NCBI GenBank assembly: GCA_016281775.1
Contig: JAEEJH010000166.1
Coordinates: 1 to 36,526 of the forward strand
Length of the DNA stretch: 36,526 nucleotides
Source: Clostridiales bacterium
GTDB taxonomy: Bacteria; Bacillota; Clostridia; Oscillospirales; CAG-272
Direction: 5' to 3'
A program made the position numbers and the translations under genes. Position 1 is the first letter of the stretch; the number at the start of each line of letters is the position of its first letter. This document shows, piece by piece, positions 7,582 to 17,500 of this stretch. The notes beneath the pieces were generated by a model, which made no database searches, had not been told where the DNA came from, and was given only the letters and a program-made list of their open reading frames with translations.

Positions 7582-9825
7582 TCAGTCCTTAAAATCAATT
7601 CTGATCTGCTGTGCGTTTATGTCGAACTCTTCTAACAGCGCCCCGGGTGCGGGGAGCTTTATTTTTCTGTACTTCTGTATATTTTCGTAGGGAGCGTCGG
7701 CTTCGCGGAAAGCCGAAACGATCTTCTGACCGTTTTTCAGCGAAAACAGCGTTACGCCGCCCGCGGTGCGCGTGGGTTTCTGCGGTATGAGCTTGGTCGA
7801 GAACAGTATCGCGCGTTTTGCGTCGGAGACCATGACGATATTGAACGGCTCCGATTCGTAGAACGCCGCGACGAGAGGAGATTTTGTCGAGTACGCGCCG
7901 GTCAGCTTTTTGCGGTTGCCCTTCGTCTCGTACGCGCTCATCGGTATCCTTACGCCCTTGCCGTTTTCGAAAATGTAGATCATATTATGCTTCTCGTCGT
8001 AGTTGTCGACGATCTTCATATAGACCGCTTTTTCGCCTTCTTCAAAGCCGAGTTTGGCGGGGATATAGTCGCCGAGATCCGACGCCTTGTACGATTTGAA
8101 GTCGCAGAGACGCGCTCTGTATATCTGGCCTTGGTCGGAAACGAATATCACCGATTTCAGATTGTCGGACGTTTCGCGGCAGATTATATAATCCTCGTCT
8201 TTCAGCAGGTGGTTTTCGCCTGCGCGAAGCGACGTGAGCGGTATCTTTTTGAAATATCCGTGTCTGGTGAACACCGCCGTCAGATTGAAGTTTTCTATAT
8301 CTTCTTCGGGCTTGTACTCGGGCAGATCGCCGTGATCGTAGAGTATTTCGGTCTTTCTCGGTATACCGTATTTCTTTTTGATCTCCGTAAGCTGTTTTAT
8401 TATGACCTCTTTGACTTTTCTGTCGCTTTTCAGCGTTTCTTCAAGGTCTTTTATCTCAGCCTGCAGGCTCGATATCTCCTTTACCCTGTTGAGGATATAT
8501 TCTCTGTTGAGATAGCGGAGTTTGATCTCGGCGACGTATTCAGCCTGTATCTCGGTTATGCCGAACGCCTTCTGAAGGTTGGGCACGACGTCGGCTTCCT
8601 TTTCGGTGCCGCGAACTATCGCTATCGCCTTATCGATATCGAGCAGTATCTTTCCGAGACCGAGAAGCAGATGCAGTTTGTCTTTTTTGGCGTTGAGATC
8701 GAAACGGAGCTCGCGTTTGACGCAGTCCATTCTGAAATCTATCCATTCGAGAAGCAGCGCGTTGACGCCGAGCACTACCGGTCTTTTGCGGATTATGACG
8801 TTGAAGTTGCACGGGAACGAATCCTGCAGCGACGTCATTTTGAACAGTTTCGCCATCAGCTTTTCGGGATCGACGCCGCGTTTGAGGTCGAGCGTAAGAC
8901 GGAAGCCTTCGAAACCTATCTCGTCGCGCACGTCGGAAAGCTCTTTTATTTTGCCTTCCGATATGCCTTTCGTGATCTCTTCTATGATCTTTTCGATCGT
9001 TGTCGAGTACGGTATTTCAAGTACGTCGATACAGTTGTTTTCTTTGTCGTATACGTATTTTGAGCGCATTACGAAAGAGCCTTCGCCCGTATCGTATATC
9101 GCTCTCATTTTTTCCCGGTCGAACACGCACTGCGCGCCGAGCGGAAAATCGGGGGCTTTTATTATGTCGAGCATTCTGTCGGCTGTCGTTTTCGGGTTTT
9201 TGAGTAGTTCTATCGTACCGTCGCAGACTTCGGACAGATTGAACGAGCAGATATTCGTAGCCATACCTACGGCTATGCCGGTGTTTGCTGAAACGAGTAT
9301 GTTCGGAAAAGCCGTCGGCATGAGCACGGGTTCTTTCATCGTTCCGTCGAAGTTGTCGACCATATCTACGGCGTCTTTGTTTATGCCGCTCAGTATCTCG
9401 CGGCAGATCGGCGCGAGTTTGCATTCGGTATAACGCGAAGCCGCCGGCGCCTGATCGCGGCTGTACTGCTTGCCGAAGCTTCCTTTGGAGTCGATAAACG
9501 GGTGCAGCAGAGCCTCGTTGGCGCGGGTAAGACGGACGAGCGTATCGTATATCGACTGGTCGCCGTGCGGATTGAGTTTCATCGTTTCGCCGCAGACTCT
9601 GGAGGATTTCGCCCTGTCGCCTTCAAGCAGTCCCATCTTATACATTGAATACAGAAGTTTTCTGTGCGCCGGCTTGAAACCGTCTATCTCCGGTATGGCG
9701 CGGCCGAGTATGACGCTCATTGCGTAGGGCATATAGTTCGTTTCGAGCGTATCTACTATGAGCTGATCTTTAATCTCGGCTTCGATTATCTGTTCGGGTT
9801 CCTGTACTTTCTTTTTCTTTGCCAT
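7582..9825 (-). CDS. DNA topoisomerase (ATP-hydrolysing) subunit A, ParC/GyrA-like, divergent
   Basis: 747 residues. Catalytic breakage-reunion domain: KPAHRKLLYSMY (winged helix), HGDQSIYDTLVRLT, and the active-site tyrosine Y132 in APAASRYTECKL, which forms the covalent link to DNA. A coiled-coil gate region follows at about 400-490, then a C-terminal beta-pinwheel with blades such as VIFVSDQGQIYRARL and NMIYIFENGKGVRI. No GyrA-box (QRRGGKG) is seen, which speaks for a decatenating/relaxing enzyme rather than a supercoiling gyrase. SRYTECKL instead of the common A(M)RYTEARL marks a divergent lineage, probably a second pair beside the standard gyrase. Start: ATG at 9825 has AAAGGA nine bases upstream; the TTG at 9849 has none. 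It follows the B subunit by 20 bases. Confidence 0.92.
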   Translation of the reverse strand: MAKKKKVQEPEQIIEAEIKDQLIVDTLETNYMPYAMSVILGRAIPEIDGFKPAHRKLLYSMYKMGLLEGDRAKSSRVCGETMKLNPHGDQSIYDTLVRLTRANEALLHPFIDSKGSFGKQYSRDQAPAASRYTECKLAPICREILSGINKDAVDMVDNFDGTMKEPVLMPTAFPNILVSANTGIAVGMATNICSFNLSEVCDGTIELLKNPKTTADRMLDIIKAPDFPLGAQCVFDREKMRAIYDTGEGSFVMRSKYVYDKENNCIDVLEIPYSTTIEKIIEEITKGISEGKIKELSDVRDEIGFEGFRLTLDLKRGVDPEKLMAKLFKMTSLQDSFPCNFNVIIRKRPVVLGVNALLLEWIDFRMDCVKRELRFDLNAKKDKLHLLLGLGKILLDIDKAIAIVRGTEKEADVVPNLQKAFGITEIQAEYVAEIKLRYLNREYILNRVKEISSLQAEIKDLEETLKSDRKVKEVIIKQLTEIKKKYGIPRKTEILYDHGDLPEYKPEEDIENFNLTAVFTRHGYFKKIPLTSLRAGENHLLKDEDYIICRETSDNLKSVIFVSDQGQIYRARLCDFKSYKASDLGDYIPAKLGFEEGEKAVYMKIVDNYDEKHNMIYIFENGKGVRIPMSAYETKGNRKKLTGAYSTKSPLVAAFYESEPFNIVMVSDAKRAILFSTKLIPQKPTRTAGGVTLFSLKNGQKIVSAFREADAPYENIQKYRKIKLPAPGALLEEFDINAQQIRIDFKD

Positions 9826-9845
9826 TTTTGTCTTATCCTTTTCAA

Positions 9846-11828
9846 TCAAACGTCGGCGTCCAGATAGTATTCTTCGCTGTGCGCGGCGATAAAATCTTTT
9901 CTCGCGTCAAGGTTGTTGCCGAGCAGCGTATCGAACATTTCGTACGTCTCGTCAGCGTTGCAGGGCTGTACGCGTATCAGACGCCTCGTGGCCGGCGACA
10001 TCGTGGTGAGGCGCATCATATCGGGCTCGTTTTCGCCTAAGCCTTTGCTTCTCTGTATCGAGACCTTTTTGCCGTCGAATCTCTTCAGTATATCCGCCTT
10101 TTCGCTGTCGTCGTAAGCAAACACCGTTTCCTTGCCGCACGTTATCTCGTACAGCGGTGATTCCGCTATATAGATATATCCTTCGGATATGAGAGTCGGC
10201 AGCAGGCGGTAGAACATAGTCAGTATCAGCGTTCTGATCTGGAAACCGTCAACGTCTGCGTCGGTACAGATTATGATCTTATGGTAGCGGAGGTTGGCTA
10301 TATTGAAAGCGGATTCGCCTTTTTTGCCGACCTTTATCTCGGCGCCGCAGCCGAGGACTTTTACAAGATCCATTATGATCTGGTTCTGCAGTATCTTCGC
10401 GTCGGTGCTCTTGAGGCAGTTGAGCGTTTTTCCGCGGACCGGCATTACGGCCTGGAAGTACGGGTCGCGAGCCTGTTTGCACGAGCCTAAAGCCGAATCG
10501 CCTTCAACTATGAAAAGCTCGCATTCGCTCGGGTCGTTACTGCGGCACGGGACGAGTTTTTCGACGCGTTTCGTTATATCCGTACCGGCGGGCGCGAGTT
10601 CTTTGACGATGTTCGCTCTCGCCGCCTCGGCGGCTTCTCTGCTCTTTTTATTGATTATTATCTGCTTATAAAGAGCGTCCGCCTCCTGCGGTTTTTCGAG
10701 GAAGTATATTTCAAGATTACGCTTGATATAGTTGTTTAAGAATTCGTATATGAATTTGTTGTTTATGGATTTTTTCGTCTGGTTCTCATACGAACAGTAG
10801 GTCGAATGGCTGTTGACGATTATGACGAGCGAATCTGCGATATCCGAAAACGGTATCTTCATATCGGCTTTCGCTTTCGCGACGGTCTTGGAATACTTGT
10901 CTATCGCGCTGCCGAACGCCATTCTGACGGCTTTTTCGGGCGAGCCGCCGTTTTCAAGAAAGCTCGAGTTATGGAAGCACTCTATCGCGCCGACGCCTTT
11001 TGTGAAGCAGAAGGCGAGCTCGAATTTGACTTTGTATTCCGGCTTGTCCTCCCGGTCTCTGCCCGAGCCCTCCGAGCGCCAGACTACCGGCTGGGTGATC
11101 CTCTTATCCTTGGCAAGCTCTTCGAGATATTCTTTTATGCCCTCTTCATAATAATATTCTTCGGTCGTGAAGCTCTTGTCTTCATTTTCGTATTTCAGAA
11201 CGAAACGCAGACCCGCGTTGACGATCGCCTGTTTTCTTATGATATCGGAAAGCGTATCGCGCGGGATGCTTATATCGGTAAATACTTTCAGATCGGGTTT
11301 CCATTTTATAACGGTGCCGGTGCGTTTTTCTTTGCGCGAAAGCTCGGTCTTTGTAAGCTCCGTTACCGCGTAACCTTCTTTGAAGCTTATCTCGTACAGA
11401 TAACCGCCCGTATATGACTTGACGGTCATGTATTCGCTCGTGTACTGCGTTGCGCAGGCGCCGAGACCGTTCGTACCGATGGCGAACTGATAGTTGCCGT
11501 CTTCTGAGTTGTTATTATATTTACCGCCCGCATAGAGCTCGCAGAAAATGAGCTCCCAGTTGTAGCGCTGTTCTTTATTGTTGAAATCGAGCGGTATGCC
11601 GCGCCCGAAGTCTTCGACCTCGACGGAATTGTCGGCGAACACGGTCACGTTTATAACGTCTCCGTATCCTTCTTTCGCCTCGTCTATGGAGTTCGAAACG
11701 ATCTCGAAAACGGTCTGTACGACCGCGTCTATACCGTCCGATCCGAGCATGACTCCGGGCTTGAGCCTTATTCTGTCGGGACCTTTTAATTGGGTTATAT
11801 CCTCGTTGGATATGATCTTTTTTGCCAT
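9846..11828 (-). CDS. DNA topoisomerase (ATP-hydrolysing) subunit B, ParE/GyrB-like, divergent
   Basis: 660 residues when started at ATG 11828, preceded by GAGGCAG; an upstream in-frame extension to 11873 would cover the promoter -10 and is rejected. GHKL ATPase motifs: catalytic E42 in FEIVSNSIDEA, then EVEDFGRGIPLD and the lid GTNGLGACATQY. The transducer follows, then the TOPRIM domain with EGDSALG and TDADVDGFQIRTLIL, which binds the Mg ions for DNA cleavage, and the ending SKGLGENEPDMM...MSPATR. This subunit hydrolyses ATP and, with the next gene's product, passes one DNA duplex through another. Several usual residues are altered (SNSIDEA instead of DNAIDEA; DVDGFQI instead of DVDGAHI), in step with the divergence of the A subunit. 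First gene of a four-gene operon driven by the promoter at 11862-11890. Confidence 0.93.
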   Translation of the reverse strand: MAKKIISNEDITQLKGPDRIRLKPGVMLGSDGIDAVVQTVFEIVSNSIDEAKEGYGDVINVTVFADNSVEVEDFGRGIPLDFNNKEQRYNWELIFCELYAGGKYNNNSEDGNYQFAIGTNGLGACATQYTSEYMTVKSYTGGYLYEISFKEGYAVTELTKTELSRKEKRTGTVIKWKPDLKVFTDISIPRDTLSDIIRKQAIVNAGLRFVLKYENEDKSFTTEEYYYEEGIKEYLEELAKDKRITQPVVWRSEGSGRDREDKPEYKVKFELAFCFTKGVGAIECFHNSSFLENGGSPEKAVRMAFGSAIDKYSKTVAKAKADMKIPFSDIADSLVIIVNSHSTYCSYENQTKKSINNKFIYEFLNNYIKRNLEIYFLEKPQEADALYKQIIINKKSREAAEAARANIVKELAPAGTDITKRVEKLVPCRSNDPSECELFIVEGDSALGSCKQARDPYFQAVMPVRGKTLNCLKSTDAKILQNQIIMDLVKVLGCGAEIKVGKKGESAFNIANLRYHKIIICTDADVDGFQIRTLILTMFYRLLPTLISEGYIYIAESPLYEITCGKETVFAYDDSEKADILKRFDGKKVSIQRSKGLGENEPDMMRLTTMSPATRRLIRVQPCNADETYEMFDTLLGNNLDARKDFIAAHSEEYYLDADV

Positions 11829-11861
11829 GTTTTTTCTGCCTCGCCTATTATGATAGTGTAT

Positions 11862-11890
11862 ATTATAGCACAAAACGCCGCGTTTGTAAA
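11862..11890 (-). promoter_or_regulatory. Sigma-A promoter of the topoisomerase operon
   Basis: Read on the minus strand, TTTACA (11890-11885) and TATAAT (11867-11862) are 17 bases apart, with the start codon 33 bases beyond the -10 box. It lies back to back with the promoter of the sugar operon, whose -35 box begins 56 bases away. Confidence 0.85.
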
Positions 11891-11945
11891 GAGGGTATAA
11901 CGAAAATTTACAAACAAAACTTTTATGTAATATTTATTAAAGTTA

Positions 11946-11974
11946 TTGACTTTATAGTTCGCGTATGCTACAAT
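11946..11974 (+). promoter_or_regulatory. Sigma-A promoter of the sugar-related operon
   Basis: TTGACT at 11946-11951 and TACAAT at 11969-11974 with a 17-base spacer; the ribosome binding site AAGGAG is at 11991-11996 and the ATG at 12005. The DNA between this and the divergent promoter (11891-11945) is AT-rich. I see no clear operator palindrome in it. Confidence 0.82.
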
Positions 11975-12004
11975 ATCAACAATACCTCATAAGGAGAAAA
12001 CGCA

Positions 12005-13543
12005 ATGAAAAACAGATTTTTCGCATCAGTCATCATCATTTTGATGATTTGTTTCGCCGCGGCGGCTTTCACCGGCTGCGCCGAAAAACCGACGGACAAT
12101 CCCGCCGCTTCGACCGCCGCGCAGAACAACGGCACGAATCCGGTCGACACCGTCGCCGAGACCGAGCCGGAACCGCCGGATACTTACTACGTACCGGGTT
12201 ACACGTATAACGGCGATCCGTTCGTGATACTCTGCCCCGGCGTCAACGACAACGAATGGGAGTGCAAAGACTTTTACGCCGAAGAAGACAGTGAAGACGC
12301 GGTCGTCAGCGCGGTCTTCCAGCGCCAGAAAAAGATAGAAGACACGTTCGGCGTCAAGATAGAAATGATAACCGACGCGTCGCGCGGCACGATAGGCAAC
12401 CTCGTCAAGAAAGACGTGCTCGGCGGCGACCCCGAATACGATATCGTAATGCAGGTAATGTCGAACGCGTTCACGCTCGCGCAGAGCAAGTATCTTGCCA
12501 ACCTCGCAAACGTACCGCATCTCGATCTCGACAGCGACGTATGGGATCAGTCTTATCTGGAGCAGTCGTCCATAGCCGGTCAGAACTACTTCGCAACCGG
12601 CGATATAACGACGATGGACAACGACGCGACCTGGGTCATGATGTTCAACAAAAAGCTCGCCGAGGACTACGACCTCAAGATCTACGATCTCGTCAACAAC
12701 AACGAATGGACGTTCGACAAACTGTATGAGATCACCAAAGACCTTTATTTCAGCAAAGACGGCAGCGGAAAGCCGAGTGCGGACGACACGTTCGGCATAG
12801 CGACGACGATCGACTTTACCCAGGGACTTTTCTATGCCGCTGACGGCAAGATAATCAGAAAAGGCACCGACGACATACCCGTGCTCGACTTCAATAACGA
12901 GCAGAACGGCAAGATCATCGACGCCGTCATCAAAATATACTATGCGGCGAACAAGATCACGTTCGACTGCCATGACTATCCGTCCGCCGCGCCGAGCGGC
13001 CTGTATCACCTCACCGCTCAGAAGATGTTTGAAGAAAACCGCGCTCTGTTCTATTCCGAAGTCATGCAGTGCGCGATAAGACTGCGCGATATGGATACGA
13101 ACTACGGCATCATACCCATGCCCAAATTCGACGAGAACCAGAAATACTATACGACACACTCGGTCGCCGGCGTCACGCTCTGCGCCATGATAACAAAAGC
13201 GATAGAGGCGAAGAGCGACAGATTCGAACGCGCCGGTATGATAATGCAGGCGCTGGCGGTAGAGGGCAAGAACATACTCACGCCCGCGTACTACGAAAAG
13301 TCGCTTATCGCCAAAGGTACGCGCGACTATGAATCGAAAGATATGCTACCGATAATCTTCGCGCACCGCACCTGCGATATCGGATATATGGCTGAAGACA
13401 GCCAGGTATCTTCGCTTTTCAACGCTCTGAGAACGATGATCAAAAAAGGTCAGAACACGATAGCAAAGACGACGTCAAGCTACACGAAGAAAGTCAACAA
13501 AGGTCTCGACAAGATGATCGAGGCGTTTACGAGCGCCGACTGA
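12005..13543 (+). CDS. Extracellular solute-binding lipoprotein (family 1-type)
   Basis: 512 residues. Lipoprotein signal with basic start MKNR, hydrophobic stretch and lipobox FTGC (Cys25), followed by an acidic Thr/Pro/Glu linker. The mature part has the bilobal solute-binding pattern of carbohydrate ABC transporters: an early strand (PFVILCPG), the segment VVSAVFQRQKKIEDTFGVKIEM, then DPEYDIVMQVMSNAFTLAQSKYLANLANVPHLDLD, and DATWVMMFNKKLAEDYDL. Such proteins hand sugars to a membrane permease, but no permease or ATPase gene is in the operon, so it is an orphan: it must feed a transporter encoded elsewhere or serve as a sensor or binding protein. It is the first gene after the promoter at 11946-11974 and its TGA overlaps the next ATG (TGATG-type junction), so expression is coupled to the sugar genes. 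Confidence 0.88.
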   Translation: MKNRFFASVIIILMICFAAAAFTGCAEKPTDNPAASTAAQNNGTNPVDTVAETEPEPPDTYYVPGYTYNGDPFVILCPGVNDNEWECKDFYAEEDSEDAVVSAVFQRQKKIEDTFGVKIEMITDASRGTIGNLVKKDVLGGDPEYDIVMQVMSNAFTLAQSKYLANLANVPHLDLDSDVWDQSYLEQSSIAGQNYFATGDITTMDNDATWVMMFNKKLAEDYDLKIYDLVNNNEWTFDKLYEITKDLYFSKDGSGKPSADDTFGIATTIDFTQGLFYAADGKIIRKGTDDIPVLDFNNEQNGKIIDAVIKIYYAANKITFDCHDYPSAAPSGLYHLTAQKMFEENRALFYSEVMQCAIRLRDMDTNYGIIPMPKFDENQKYYTTHSVAGVTLCAMITKAIEAKSDRFERAGMIMQALAVEGKNILTPAYYEKSLIAKGTRDYESKDMLPIIFAHRTCDIGYMAEDSQVSSLFNALRTMIKKGQNTIAKTTSSYTKKVNKGLDKMIEAFTSAD

Positions 13544-14574
13544 TGAAAAATAACGACCGCCGCCCGCCCCTTAAACACGGGACGGGCGTATGGTACGGCG
13601 GTCACGTTCAGGGAATAGCCGCCGACCTTGAAAAAGAGTATATGTATTATTCGTATACGACCGATTTCTGCAAATACTGCTTCGACGGGACTCTTGCCGG
13701 TTCCGTCGGCGGTTTTATCGGACATATCGGCTGTATGTGCTTCGACCCTGAGAAAAGAAAGGTCTACGCTTCTCTCGAATACAAAAACGACGAGATAGGA
13801 AAAGGGCTTCACAGCCGCATCGGCTCGGGCGAGGTGAAAGACGGATTTTATATCGTCATCTTCGACGTCGACGGCATAAACGGGACCGGTCTGTCCGCCG
13901 AAGAGTGCGGCGCGGTAAAAGCCGTTTATCTGAAAGAGGTCGTGGACGATTATCACGGAGAAGGACTCTGCGGCGCGCACAGATACGGCTGTTCGGGCAT
14001 CGACGGAGTGACGCTTATGCCGCTGCCGGGCTGCGCCGATAAGAAAAAATACCTCGCCGTCGCGTACGGCATATACGGCGACGTCAGCCGTACCGATAAC
14101 GACAATCAGGTCATACTGTTTTTCGATACGGACGAGATAGACGATCACGCGCGGCCGCTTATGCAGTCCGCTCCGCACACGTCCGGACCTTTGTGCAGAT
14201 ACAGAACGTTTTTATATACAGGGAACACGACGTACGGGATACAGAATCTCGAATACGACCCGTATACGGGCGATACTTTCGTCTGCGTGTACCCCGGCAA
14301 AAAAACGCAGTTTGAGAATTATTATTTATTCGTCATAGACGGCGGCTCGCCTCTGCGTCTGACCGACGTGAAAGGTACGGGTGAGATAGGGCTGAACCTG
14401 ACGCTTCTGCCCGCGCAGAGCAGTTATTTCCCTCTCGGCAATACCGGCATAGCGTCGCTATGCGACGGGACGTTTTATATAAGCGAGCCGTCGCGGACGG
14501 AAGACGGCGGTTATACGACGGAGGCCGTCGCTTATTCATACGATAAACAAAAAGGATTTGAAAGGTTGGTCTGA
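13543..14574 (+). CDS. Unknown protein, possible beta-propeller, in the sugar operon
   Basis: 343 residues, no signal peptide and no membrane segment, so cytosolic. I do not recognise the family. Several features suggest repeated four-stranded blades: clusters such as GGFIGHIGCMCFDPEKRKVYASLEY, GVTLMPLPG...KKYLAVAYGIYGD, TYGIQNLEYDPYTGDTFVCVYPG and GIASLCDGTFYISEPS, each a short loop-strand pair with a D-P-x-T/R-G or D-G turn, as in beta-propellers. It is rich in Gly, Tyr, Cys and His (GCMCF, EECGAVKAV, GLCGAHRYGC). Start ATG at 13543 shares bases with the stop of the solute-binding protein; there is no separate strong ribosome binding site, so it depends on coupling. The next gene starts one base after its stop. 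A lyase, lactonase or sugar-binding role would fit the operon, but nothing in the sequence proves it. Confidence 0.8.
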   Translation: MKNNDRRPPLKHGTGVWYGGHVQGIAADLEKEYMYYSYTTDFCKYCFDGTLAGSVGGFIGHIGCMCFDPEKRKVYASLEYKNDEIGKGLHSRIGSGEVKDGFYIVIFDVDGINGTGLSAEECGAVKAVYLKEVVDDYHGEGLCGAHRYGCSGIDGVTLMPLPGCADKKKYLAVAYGIYGDVSRTDNDNQVILFFDTDEIDDHARPLMQSAPHTSGPLCRYRTFLYTGNTTYGIQNLEYDPYTGDTFVCVYPGKKTQFENYYLFVIDGGSPLRLTDVKGTGEIGLNLTLLPAQSSYFPLGNTGIASLCDGTFYISEPSRTEDGGYTTEAVAYSYDKQKGFERLV

Positions 14575-14575
14575 A

Positions 14576-17500
14576 ATGAAAAAAGAGGCTTTGATAAAAC
14601 AGTTCGAAGCGCCGGGCGTACAGTACCGCGGCAAGCCGTTCTGGAGCTGGAACGGAGAGCTTGAAGAAAAAGAACTCAAACGCCAGGTCGGCGTTATGAA
14701 AGAAATGGGTCTCGGCGGCTACTTCATGCACAGCCGCGCGGGCCTTATAACCGAATATCTCGGCAAGGAATGGTTCGAGCTTATCAACTCGACAGCCGAC
14801 GAGGGCGAAAGGCTCGGTATGGAATCCTGGCTTTACGACGAGGACCGCTGGCCTTCGGGCAGCGCGGGCGGCAAGGTGACGGTAGACCCGAAATACAGGA
14901 TGAAATCGCTTTACGTGTACGAGTCGTCACCTGAGAAATTCGAGCCGTCCGACGATACGTTTATGATCTTCGAGGCAAAACTCGACGGGCTGAAGCTCGG
15001 CGAATATAAGCAGATAACCGCCGAAGAGGCGAAGAACGCGCCGGCCGACAAAAAGATACTCCACTTCCGCATAATCCCCGACGAGCCGTCGAGCGGCTAT
15101 AACGGCACGACTTATATCGATACGATGAGCACGGCGGCGGTCGACCGCTTCATCGAGATGACTCACGAGCAGTATAAAGCAAAATGCGGCGACCGTCTCG
15201 GCAGAAGCATAAAAGGCATATTCACCGACGAACCGCACAGAGGCCACGCGATGGACAACCGCCGGGAAAAAGACGGCGTCATAAGCTGCGCGACGGCTTA
15301 TACGGACGACTTCTTCGACGAATTTGAAAAGAGATACGGCTACGATATGAAGCCTCTTCTGCCCGAGCTGTTTTATCAGAAGGACGGAGATCCCGTCAGC
15401 CGCGTAAAGCTCAATTATTTCGATCTTGCCTGCAATCTCTTCGTCGAGCGCTTTATGAAGCGCATAAACGACTGGTGCAACGCTAACGGCATCATCTTCA
15501 CCGGTCACGTTCTGCACGAGGATTCTCTGACTAACCAGACCGTGCCGAACGGTTCTCTTATGAGATCGTACGAATATATGGGTTATCCCGGCATAGACCT
15601 GCTCACCGAGCACAACCGCTGCTACTGGGTGGTAAAACAGCTTTCTTCGGCGGCGCGCCAGCTCGGCAAAAAATGGCTCTTATCTGAGCTTTACGGCTGT
15701 ACCGGCTGGGAATTCAATCTGCGTTCTCACAAAGCCGTCGGCGACTGGCAGGCGCTGTTCGGTATAAATCTGCGCTGTCAGCATCTGTCGTGGTACACGA
15801 TGGAGGGCGAGTCGAAGCGCGATTACCCGGCGAGCATACTTCATCAGTCGCCTTGGTACAAGGATTATCCGTTCGTCGAAACTTATTTCGCGCGTTTCGG
15901 TCTCATGATGCAGCAGGGCAAGCCGTGCTGCGATCTGCTCGTTATGAACCCGATCGAAAGCGTCTGGTGCAGAGCGCATCTCGGCTGGGCGCAGTGGATC
16001 TCGCCGGTATCGCCTCTCGCGCACGAGATCGAAGGCAAATATCAGAAACTGTTTTCAATGCTGATACGCAATCATATAGATTTCGACTACGGCGAAGAAC
16101 AGATGATGATACCGAGGACTTATGTTGAAAAGACGGAAGACGGAGCGATACTGCACGTCGGCGAAGCGGCTTACAGGACCGTTCTGGTCTCCGGTATGCT
16201 GACGATCAGACCGACGACGCTTAAGATCCTTAAAGAGTTCAAGGAAGCCGGCGGTAAGATCGTATTTGCGGGCGAGGCGCCGAAATACGTTGACGCCGTA
16301 CCGTCCGACGAGCCGGCGAAGCTTGCCGAAGAATGTATCAGGGTACCGTTTGACGAAGAAAACGTCGTGACGGCGGTCAGACGCGATCACGAAGCGATAT
16401 ATATAGAAAACGATGAAGGTGAAAACTGCGGCGACGTGTTCGTGCAGGAGCGTTACGACGCGGATTCCGATATATATATCGCGGCGTTTCTCAATACCGA
16501 CCGCGAAAACGCGACGGGACCCATGCAGATCACTGCGACGAATATAAAAGACGGTTATACTCCGGAGCTGTGGTCGCTCGAAACGGGCGATAGATTTAAG
16601 ATCCCTTACGAAAAAGCGTATTACGGCGGCAGGTTCGAGCTTGAGCTTGAAGCGGCGGGCTCCGCCATGATAGTATTCACCAAAGACGCAGACGCCCTAC
16701 CCGCGCCCGAAGAGAAAACTCTGACACAGATCTATTTCGTCGACGGTACGTTCGAATACGAATGCGACGAGGATCAGGCGTGCGTGCTCGACTTTGCGAG
16801 ATGGAAGACCGCGGACGGCGAATTCTCAGCCGAGGCTGAATCTCTCAAGGTCGACCAACAGGTACGGGATCATTTCGGGATAGAACACAGAGGCGGCGGA
16901 ATGCTTCAGCCGTGGTACTCCAAGCTCCACGATAAGAAGATATACGGCGATATCGAGCTTGAATATACGTTCGATATCGAAAAGCTGCCCGAGGGTGAAG
17001 TCTTCCTTTGCGGCGAACGCCCCGAATTCAACGGCTATTTCATCAACGGGATAAAACTGCAATGCCCCGATAAAGACGATTTCTATATAGACAACTGCCT
17101 GAAAAAGATGCCCGTGCCGGAAGGAGCGCTGAAGATCGGCGTGAATACCGTGACTGTCAAGGTCGCGTTCATGAGAACGACGAACATCGAATCGCTTTAT
17201 CTCATCGGTAAATTCGGCGTGAAGATCGACGGTCACAAACGCACGCTCACTTCTCTGCCCGACAGGGTCGGAACGTCCGACCTCATCAATTATTCGATGC
17301 CGTTCTATACCGGCTGTCTGACTTATAAGCTGAACGCCGGCACTTTCAAAAAGCCCGCAGACGGCGAACGCATAATACTGAAAGCCGATAAATTCAAAGG
17401 CGGGCTCGTCAGAGTTGAGTTCGACGGCAAAAAGCAGGCGCTCGCGTGGGAGCCTTATGAAGCCGACATAACCGAAGCCGTTCTGAACGGATCGGAGATA

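Noticed and set aside
7987-9063. 358-codon plus-strand opening opposite the ParC-like gene
   Set aside because: Shadow of a topoisomerase subunit with unmistakable motifs.
12026-13159. 377-codon minus-strand opening opposite the solute-binding protein gene
   Set aside because: Antisense shadow without a ribosome binding site; codon pattern is complementary to the real gene.
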